From: Candidatus Obscuribacterium magneticum
Lineage (GTDB): Bacteria; Elusimicrobiota; Elusimicrobia; F11
Direction of reading: 5' to 3'
Length of the DNA: 64,000 bases
NCBI GenBank assembly: GCA_020523905.1
Contig: JAJAPZ010000002.1
Location: 62,001 to 126,000, forward strand
Shown here piece by piece: positions 59,086 through 64,000 of the stretch. The notes under the pieces were generated by a model. That model searched no databases. It was not told the DNA's origin and was given only the letters and a program-made list of their open reading frames with translations. Made by a program: the position numbers and the translations under genes. Positions within the stretch are counted from its first letter, which is position 1. Each line of letters starts with the position of its first letter.

Positions 59086-60091
59086 CCGCCAGTGTCTCCA
59101 GTTTTTTCAAGGCTTGACCGGAATCAATGGCCTCTTCCGCCCTTTTGACGGCGTCTTTTAGAGTGATCTTGGCGGACCCATAGTTCTTTTCGGCCACCCA
59201 AAGGGTGGCGGCCGCGTTTGCGACAACAACGTGTCGCAGGGAATCTTTCTCTCCCTTGAACACATTTCGAATCCGTTCTGCATTTTGCGAGGGGTCTCCC
59301 CCCCGTAAGACTTTGTTGGGGACTTTGGGCAGGCCGAAGTCTTTGGCGGTCCATTCGTAGGTAAATATCTTGCCTTTATGCAGCTCCGCCACCTTGGTTT
59401 TTCCTTCAAGAGTGATTTCATCCCATCCGTCGGAATGAACAACCAGGCCCCCTTTGTGACCCATGACTTTCAACACCAGTGCGATGGTTTTAAGAAGCCG
59501 GGGGTCGTAAAGACCGATTAACTGGACCTGCACGCGGGCTGGATTCGTCAGGGGTCCCAGAAGATTGAAAACGGTTCGTATGCCCAGTTCCCGCCGGGTG
59601 GGCATGACGTTTTTCATGGAGGTGTGGTAACTGGGGGCGAAGAGAAAGCCGATCCCGATGGTGTCGATGGCTTTTTCCGTAATGGCTGGCGGCGGATCAA
59701 TGCGGATTCCGAGGGCTTCCAGGACATCGGCGCTGCCGGAGTGAGAAGAGATGCATCGGTTTCCATGTTTGGCCACTTTGACTCCGGCTCCCGCAACCAC
59801 AAAAGCCGCCGCGGTCGAAATATTGATGCCTCCCTTGCCGTCCCCGCCGGTTCCGCAGCAATCAACCAGCAGTTTCGATTCGACGGACAATGGGAAGGTC
59901 GCATCCCGCATGGAGAGGGCGCATCCGGCAATCTCTTCGGCTGTTTCCCCCTTGTTTCTGAGCGCCACAAGAAACCCGGCCATTTGAGACGGTGTCGCTT
60001 GGCCGCCCATGATCTCCTTCATGATGGCATAGGCTTCTTTTTGGGTTAAGTCCTGTTTATCGATGAGCTTTCCGATCGCTTCTTTAATCAC
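59063..60091 (-). CDS. trpD: Anthranilate phosphoribosyltransferase
   Basis: 342 residues from GTG at 60091 (MIKEAIGKLIDKQDLTQ), with GGGAG eight bases before it; a GTG at 60112 would begin inside the repeat and is less likely. LLVDCCGTGGDGKGGINIST (phosphoribosyl-pyrophosphate loop, about residue 80), VKVAKHGNRCISSHSGSADV (about 105), TPSQMAGFLVALRNKGE, RTVFNLLGPLTNPARVQVQL and VVHSDGWDEITLEGKTKV. Joins phosphoribose to anthranilate. Repeat site 6 lies just upstream. Confidence 0.93.
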   Translation of the reverse strand: MIKEAIGKLIDKQDLTQKEAYAIMKEIMGGQATPSQMAGFLVALRNKGETAEEIAGCALSMRDATFPLSVESKLLVDCCGTGGDGKGGINISTAAAFVVAGAGVKVAKHGNRCISSHSGSADVLEALGIRIDPPPAITEKAIDTIGIGFLFAPSYHTSMKNVMPTRRELGIRTVFNLLGPLTNPARVQVQLIGLYDPRLLKTIALVLKVMGHKGGLVVHSDGWDEITLEGKTKVAELHKGKIFTYEWTAKDFGLPKVPNKVLRGGDPSQNAERIRNVFKGEKDSLRHVVVANAAATLWVAEKNYGSAKITLKDAVKRAEEAIDSGQALKKLETLADVSHMLG

Positions 60092-60099
60092 TTTTCTGT

Positions 60100-60104
60100 C
60101 TCCC
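60100..60104 (-). promoter_or_regulatory. Ribosome binding site GGGAG for trpD
   Basis: GGGAG lies eight bases before the GTG at 60091 on the minus strand, supporting that start over the GTG at 60112. Confidence 0.65.
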
Positions 60105-60106
60105 GT

Positions 60107-60195
60107 CGTCACCCCGGCGTAAGCCGGGGTCCAGGTTGCAAACTGATTCTAAACAACAATTTGACTGCCTGGATACCGGCTTTCGCCGATATGAC
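60107..60195. repeat. Paired palindromic repeat, family A variant (site 6)
   Basis: CGTCACCCCGGCGTAAGCCG type arm (60107 on) and an inverted arm ending CGCCGATATGAC at 60195. It fills the trpG-trpD gap; the end at 60195 lies four bases from the trpG stop. The arms are only partly complementary (GGGG against ATAC). Confidence 0.82.
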
Positions 60196-60199
60196 AGCA

Positions 60200-60772
60200 T
60201 TAAGTTCTCATCCTCAAGAAGTTCATTAATATTTTTTTGCCGTGGTCCGTCAAAATCGATTCCGGATGGAATTGCACCCCTTCCAAGGCCTTGAAGCGCT
60301 TGTGGCGGACGCCCATGACTTCTCCCCGGTCGGTTTTGGCGCTGATGACGAATTCCCTCAAAATGGTGCGGGGCTCGGCGAGAAGGGAATGGTAGCGGGT
60401 GGCTTGAAATCGTTGCGGAAGGCCCTGGAAAAGCCCTTTGTTGTCGTGAATGATTTCCGAGGTTTTTCCGTGCATCATCCGCTTGGCTTGGACAATCTTA
60501 CCGCCAAAGGCATAACAGATGGCTTGGTGTCCGAGGCACACCCCAAGAATCGGGATTCGTCCGGCAAAAGCGCGAATCAAGTCGACGGTCATGCCGGCGT
60601 TTTCGGGCCGTCCGGGTCCGGGGGAGATGACGATATGCGAAGGCCTTAAGCCTTCAACTTTTTTAAGCGTCACCTGGTCGTTCCGAAAAACCTTGAGGCG
60701 TTGCCCCAGTTCCCCGAAATACTGGACGAGGTTATAGGTGAAGGAATCGTAGTTGTCGATCATGATCATCAT
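60200..60772 (-). CDS. trpG: Anthranilate synthase glutamine amidotransferase component
   Basis: 190 residues. MIDNYDSFTYNLVQYFGELG; IVISPGPGRPENAGM (oxyanion region, about residue 50); nucleophile Cys in PILGVCLGHQAICYAFGGKI (about 79); EGVQFHPESILTDHGKKIL (catalytic His and Glu, about 170). Delivers ammonia from glutamine to TrpE. The start overlaps the trpE stop (ATGA). No fusion to another trp gene. Confidence 0.94.
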   Translation of the reverse strand: MMIMIDNYDSFTYNLVQYFGELGQRLKVFRNDQVTLKKVEGLRPSHIVISPGPGRPENAGMTVDLIRAFAGRIPILGVCLGHQAICYAFGGKIVQAKRMMHGKTSEIIHDNKGLFQGLPQRFQATRYHSLLAEPRTILREFVISAKTDRGEVMGVRHKRFKALEGVQFHPESILTDHGKKILMNFLRMRT

Positions 60773-62292
60773 AACGGGTCCAGGAAAAGCTCGCCGCGCT
60801 CGGCCAGCTCAATCGTCTTTTTCATGCCGGCGGCTTTGTTTTCAGTCTCTAAATATTCGCGATTCGGATTCGAATCCGCCACGATGCCGGCCCCCGTTTG
60901 GATGGAAACGCGGCCCTTGTCCCAGAGAATGGTGCGGATGGTGATGGCCATATCCATGTTCCCGGAATAGGAAAAGTACCCGAGAGCCCCGGCGTAGGGA
61001 CCGCGCTGATCCACTTCCAATTCATCGATGATCTCCATGGCGCGGATTTTGGGAGCCCCGGCGACAGTGCCCGCGGGAAAGCTGGCCTTAAGAAGATCAA
61101 ACGCATCCTGATCCCCCCTTAATTTCCCGGTGACTTCGGAAACGATGTGCATGACGTGGGAATAACGCTCAATGGTCATAAATGTGGGGACGTGAACCGT
61201 TCCTTTCTCGCAAACCCGGCCCAAATCGTTTCGACCGAGATCCACCAACATCACATGTTCGGCCCTTTCTTTGGGATCTTTGAGGAGCTCTTTTTCAAGG
61301 ATTTTGTCTTCCTGGGCGTTTGCGCCGCGGTGGCGCGTGCCGGCAATCGGCCGGGTGGCGGCCAGGCCTTTCTCCAAACGGACAAGCGATTCTGGGCTGG
61401 AACCGATGATGGCTCTGTCCTTCATTTTGATCAGATACATGTAAGGGGAAGGGTTCACAACGCGCAAGCAACGATAGATGTCAAGCGGTGAAGCTGAGGA
61501 GTCCTTTGAAATGCGCCGGGAGAGGACGACCTGGATGACATCGCCCTTGTAGATATATTTCTTGCCTTTTTTAACCATATCCATAAAGCGCTTTTGGGAC
61601 ATGTTGGATTTAAAGTCGCCAAGGGAACGGCGATCAGGGGATCTGTGCGAAGCCTTCTTTGAACTGGCCATGACCCTTCGAAGTAATTTCAAATTATTCA
61701 GTAGACGACCCCTTGCCGCTTCATACGCTTTTTTGACGTTTGTGCGGCGGCCGATATGGACATGGGTGATCAATTTCAGGAGTTGTTGCGTGTTGTCAAA
61801 AATAAAAAGATCGCCCGTGATGAAGAAGAAGGCTTGCGGCCAGTGCAAGTTATCGGGTTTCGTTCGAGGCAGCCGTTCGATTTCATGAATGGTTTCGTAG
61901 GCGCAATAGCCTACCGCTCCCCCGAAAAACCGTGGCAGGCCCGGGGGCACGACCGGTTTCACCGCTTTCAAATGGTTTCTTAAGGTATCCAAAGTGGAAT
62001 TGCGGGATTCGTAAATCATTTCGCCCACCGGCGACCTCAGGGTACACTTGCCGTCTCTCCGTTCGAAAATCGCCTCCGGTTGAAAGGAGACGATGGAGTA
62101 ACGGCCGAGTTTTTCTCCCCCCTCCACGCTTTCTAAGAGAAAGCAGTGGGAATTGGATTTCCACTGGGAACTGATAAGGGAGACCGGCGTGATCTGGTCC
62201 GCCACCACATCAACGGCCACGGGAATCAAATTCCCTTTTCGGGAACATGCGCAAAATTCCTTAAAGGTTGGGTAAATATTATTGATTATCAT
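60769..62292 (-). CDS. trpE: Anthranilate synthase component I
   Basis: 507 residues. Feedback site [20 protein letters not shown] (LLES motif, about residue 50); chorismate-binding domain: [120 protein letters not shown] and [20 protein letters not shown]. Converts chorismate and ammonia to anthranilate; the LLES motif implies inhibition by tryptophan. It overlaps the hisI stop (ATGA), joining the histidine and tryptophan parts into one transcript. Confidence 0.95.
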   Translation of the reverse strand: MIINNIYPTFKEFCACSRKGNLIPVAVDVVADQITPVSLISSQWKSNSHCFLLESVEGGEKLGRYSIVSFQPEAIFERRDGKCTLRSPVGEMIYESRNSTLDTLRNHLKAVKPVVPPGLPRFFGGAVGYCAYETIHEIERLPRTKPDNLHWPQAFFFITGDLFIFDNTQQLLKLITHVHIGRRTNVKKAYEAARGRLLNNLKLLRRVMASSKKASHRSPDRRSLGDFKSNMSQKRFMDMVKKGKKYIYKGDVIQVVLSRRISKDSSASPLDIYRCLRVVNPSPYMYLIKMKDRAIIGSSPESLVRLEKGLAATRPIAGTRHRGANAQEDKILEKELLKDPKERAEHVMLVDLGRNDLGRVCEKGTVHVPTFMTIERYSHVMHIVSEVTGKLRGDQDAFDLLKASFPAGTVAGAPKIRAMEIIDELEVDQRGPYAGALGYFSYSGNMDMAITIRTILWDKGRVSIQTGAGIVADSNPNREYLETENKAAGMKKTIELAERGELFLDPL

Positions 62293-62693
62293 TTCTTTTT
62301 ATACACCTTATCGGGATCAAAGAGGGGTTCGGAAATAATGTCCCAGCTCCCATCTTCTTTGGCGCGCCGATAGAAGCAGCTTCGGCGACCGGTGTGACAG
62401 GCGGCCTTCCCCACCTGTTCCACTTTAATGAGGAGGGTGTCCCCATCGCAATCGGTGTAAATTTCGGTTACTTTCTGGACATTTCCCGATGATTCCCCTT
62501 TTAGCCACAGCTTTTGGCGGGAACGACTCCAGTAGGTGGCCAGACCCGATTCCAGGGTTTTCCGAAGGGATTCTAGGTTCATGTAAGCCACCATCAAGAC
62601 CGTTCCATCTTTGGCGTCCTGGGTTACGACGGGAATGAGTCCCCGCTCATCAAACTTCAGCTCCGATAGGCTTATCTCGTTTTTCTTGCTCAT
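62289..62693 (-). CDS. hisI: Phosphoribosyl-AMP cyclohydrolase
   Basis: 134 residues. [60 protein letters not shown] (metal-binding D-x-D and Cys, about residue 84) and [19 protein letters not shown] (Zn-binding Cys pair, about 105). Opens the adenine ring in histidine synthesis. Single-domain, without the HisE pyrophosphohydrolase part often fused to it; hisE is not in the window. Confidence 0.93.
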   Translation of the reverse strand: MSKKNEISLSELKFDERGLIPVVTQDAKDGTVLMVAYMNLESLRKTLESGLATYWSRSRQKLWLKGESSGNVQKVTEIYTDCDGDTLLIKVEQVGKAACHTGRRSCFYRRAKEDGSWDIISEPLFDPDKVYKKK

Positions 62694-63442
62694 CGAATTA
62701 CGACACCCTTTTGCTTGAGATATTTCTTCAAATCTTTGATTTCCAATTGTTTATAGTGGAACAGGGAAGCGGCCAGCGCTGCGCTTGCGCCCGCCCGGAA
62801 GGCACCATAAAAATGTGATTTCATTCCGGCGCCCCCCGACGCTATAACGGGGATCTTAACGCTGTCGCAGACTTTTCTTGTTAACTCAATGTCGAAGCCT
62901 TCCTGCGTGCCGTCGGCGTCCATGCTGGTGAGGAGAATTTCTCCGGCGCCTCGTTTTTCGGCTTCCCGGGCCCATTGTATCGCATCCAGACCCGTCGGTG
63001 TGCGTCCACCGTGAATAAAAACCTCCCAGCGGTCGCGGCTCTTTCGCTTGGCGTCAATGGCTACAACAACACATTGGCAACCGAAACGGCGGGATGCTTC
63101 GTTAATGAGACGTGCTTTTTGGACGGCGGCCGTGTTGATGGAGACCTTATCGGCACCGCTGGAAAGGAGAATTCGGAAGTCCTCCACCGAACGCACCCCT
63201 CCGCCAACGGTGAGGGGAATGAAAACCTCTTCGGCTGTTCTTTTGACGACCTCCAGGAGAATGGCCCTTTTTTCCGCGCTGGCGGTGATGTCTAAAAAGA
63301 CCAGTTCGTCAGCCCCTTCGATGTTATAGCGTTTGGCGACTTGAACGGGATCGCCGGCGTCTCTTAAGTTGAGGAATTTCGTTCCTTTGACGACCCGTCC
63401 CTTGTCAACATCCAGGCAGGGAATAATCCGCTTGGCGAGCAT
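62690..63442 (-). CDS. hisF: Imidazole glycerol phosphate synthase cyclase subunit
   Basis: 250 residues. [20 protein letters not shown] (catalytic Asp, residue 11), [80 protein letters not shown] (second Asp, about 130), [40 protein letters not shown] and [19 protein letters not shown]. Takes ammonia from HisH and makes imidazole glycerol phosphate. Overlaps hisI by four bases (ATGA). Confidence 0.95.
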   Translation of the reverse strand: MLAKRIIPCLDVDKGRVVKGTKFLNLRDAGDPVQVAKRYNIEGADELVFLDITASAEKRAILLEVVKRTAEEVFIPLTVGGGVRSVEDFRILLSSGADKVSINTAAVQKARLINEASRRFGCQCVVVAIDAKRKSRDRWEVFIHGGRTPTGLDAIQWAREAEKRGAGEILLTSMDADGTQEGFDIELTRKVCDSVKIPVIASGGAGMKSHFYGAFRAGASAALAASLFHYKQLEIKDLKKYLKQKGVVIR

Positions 63443-63448
63443 GGTCCT

Positions 63449-64000
63449 TTAGGAGGCGAGCTGGATGGCCACTTTTAAATCGAGTTTTTTATCGTAAATC
63501 GCCTTGCCGACGATGCAGCCTGGAGATCCAATCTCTTTAAGTTTTTTAATGTCATCCAGAGAACTCACTCCGCCCGAGTAAAACACCTTCATCTTGGTTT
63601 TTGACATCACGTCCTCAACGGTCCCGACGTTGATCCCCTGAAGGGTGCCGTCCCGGCTGATGTCCGTGAAGATGATTTCCAGGCCCCCCAGTTTTTCAAC
63701 GATGGAGAGCGCATCCTTTAGAGGAAAGCCGGAGCTTTCCTTCCAGCCGCGAATGGCCACCAATCCTTGGTCGACATCCATCGCGACCATGATGCGGTCT
63801 TTGTATTTGTTGAAAGCATCCTGGGCGAGCCCGGCCTGTTCCAGAACCATTGTTCCCAATATAACGCGGTCGATGCCGGCCTGAAGGACGCGCTGGATCG
63901 TGGCAATATTTCGCATCCCCCCGCCCATCTGAACGAAAGCCCCCGTTTCCTGTTTTATTTTCAGGATCTGATCGAGGTTTTTTGGTTGGCCCGTAAAAGC
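63449..64000 (-). CDS. hisA: HisA (ProFAR isomerase), N-terminus beyond the right edge
   Basis: At least 184 codons read from the right edge; the frame is open to 64000. AFTGQPKNLDQILKIKQETG, VQMGGGMRNIATIQRVLQAG, VILGTMVLEQAGLAQDAFNK, VAMDVDQGLVAIRGWKESSG (catalytic second Asp), LEIIFTDISRDGTLQGINVG, VFYSGGVSSLDDIKKLKEIG and GCIVGKAIYDKKLDLKVAIQ are typical HisA segments; the first catalytic Asp lies outside. Converts ProFAR to PRFAR in histidine synthesis. A start codon at 63928 exists but falls in the middle of conserved sequence, so it is not the true start. Confidence 0.92.
   Translation of the reverse strand, partial: AFTGQPKNLDQILKIKQETGAFVQMGGGMRNIATIQRVLQAGIDRVILGTMVLEQAGLAQDAFNKYKDRIMVAMDVDQGLVAIRGWKESSGFPLKDALSIVEKLGGLEIIFTDISRDGTLQGINVGTVEDVMSKTKMKVFYSGGVSSLDDIKKLKEIGSPGCIVGKAIYDKKLDLKVAIQLAS

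Noticed and set aside
31026-60195. Dispersed palindromic repeats considered as CRISPR repeats
   Set aside because: They are single paired units kilobases apart, with no regularly spaced array and no cas genes.

Overview
The window looks like a chromosomal stretch from an uncultured Gram-negative bacterium. The Gram-negative assignment rests on lptD (50111-52315), an LPS-assembly outer-membrane protein gene. The phylum cannot be fixed from sequence alone; a deltaproteobacterium-like or candidate-phylum lineage would fit, but that is a guess. There are no rRNA or tRNA genes, no CRISPR array and no intact insertion sequence that I can support.

Layout. (i) 1-6559, minus strand: a nonulosonic-acid (sialic/legionaminic/pseudaminic-type) block with an EPS-type winged-helix regulator, a WbpG/PseA-type sugar amidotransferase, an amidase, two acyltransferases, a sialyltransferase-like protein and a NeuB-type synthase cut by the left edge. 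(ii) 6687-11083: an accessory zone with a GT-C-like membrane protein, a surface lipoprotein esterase, a secreted protein with a phage-tail-like end, and three relics: a transposase, a piece of a glycosyltransferase and a short methylthiotransferase-like piece. (iii) 11084-23799, minus strand: one tightly overlapping gene string: TylF-like methyltransferase, SGNH esterase, sugar epimerase, GT4, MBOAT acyltransferase, second SGNH protein, TPR protein, CotH-kinase/beta-helix protein, small membrane protein, VTC polyphosphate polymerase and DUF4956 membrane protein. (iv) 23841-44029: lipopolysaccharide/exopolysaccharide genes, mostly minus strand: sugar mutase, methyltransferases, a frameshifted aminotransferase with its partner acyltransferase, rfbD, heparinase-like protein, AsnB-like amidotransferase, a two-domain oxidoreductase, WecC-like dehydrogenase, a second aminotransferase and several glycosyltransferases. 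(v) 44129-50046: a B12 radical-SAM protein, a GT2-GT39 fusion, a GT2 and UDP-glucose dehydrogenase. (vi) 50111-64000, minus strand: lptD, a ROK sugar kinase, folC, accD, trpABFCDGE and hisIFA.

How it works together. Most of the window makes, decorates and exports cell-surface glycans. Sugar nucleotides are made (ugd, WecC-like, rfbD, epimerase, aminotransferases, NeuB), modified (amidino, N-acyl, O-methyl and O-acyl groups) and assembled by about ten glycosyltransferases. The 11-19.5 kb part couples an alginate-type O-acylation pair to a CotH/VTC/DUF4956 cassette, which I regard as the best candidate for an undescribed system: surface polymer acylation joined to polyphosphate synthesis and extracytoplasmic phosphotransfer. 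The right end is housekeeping: a combined histidine/tryptophan operon running into acetyl-CoA carboxylase beta and folylpolyglutamate synthase.

At least seven palindromic repeat elements of two families sit at gene joints and in three places supply start or stop codons. One lies in frame inside a glycosyltransferase gene. A run of ten C (G on the coding strand) breaks one aminotransferase frame and may be a phase switch or an assembly error.
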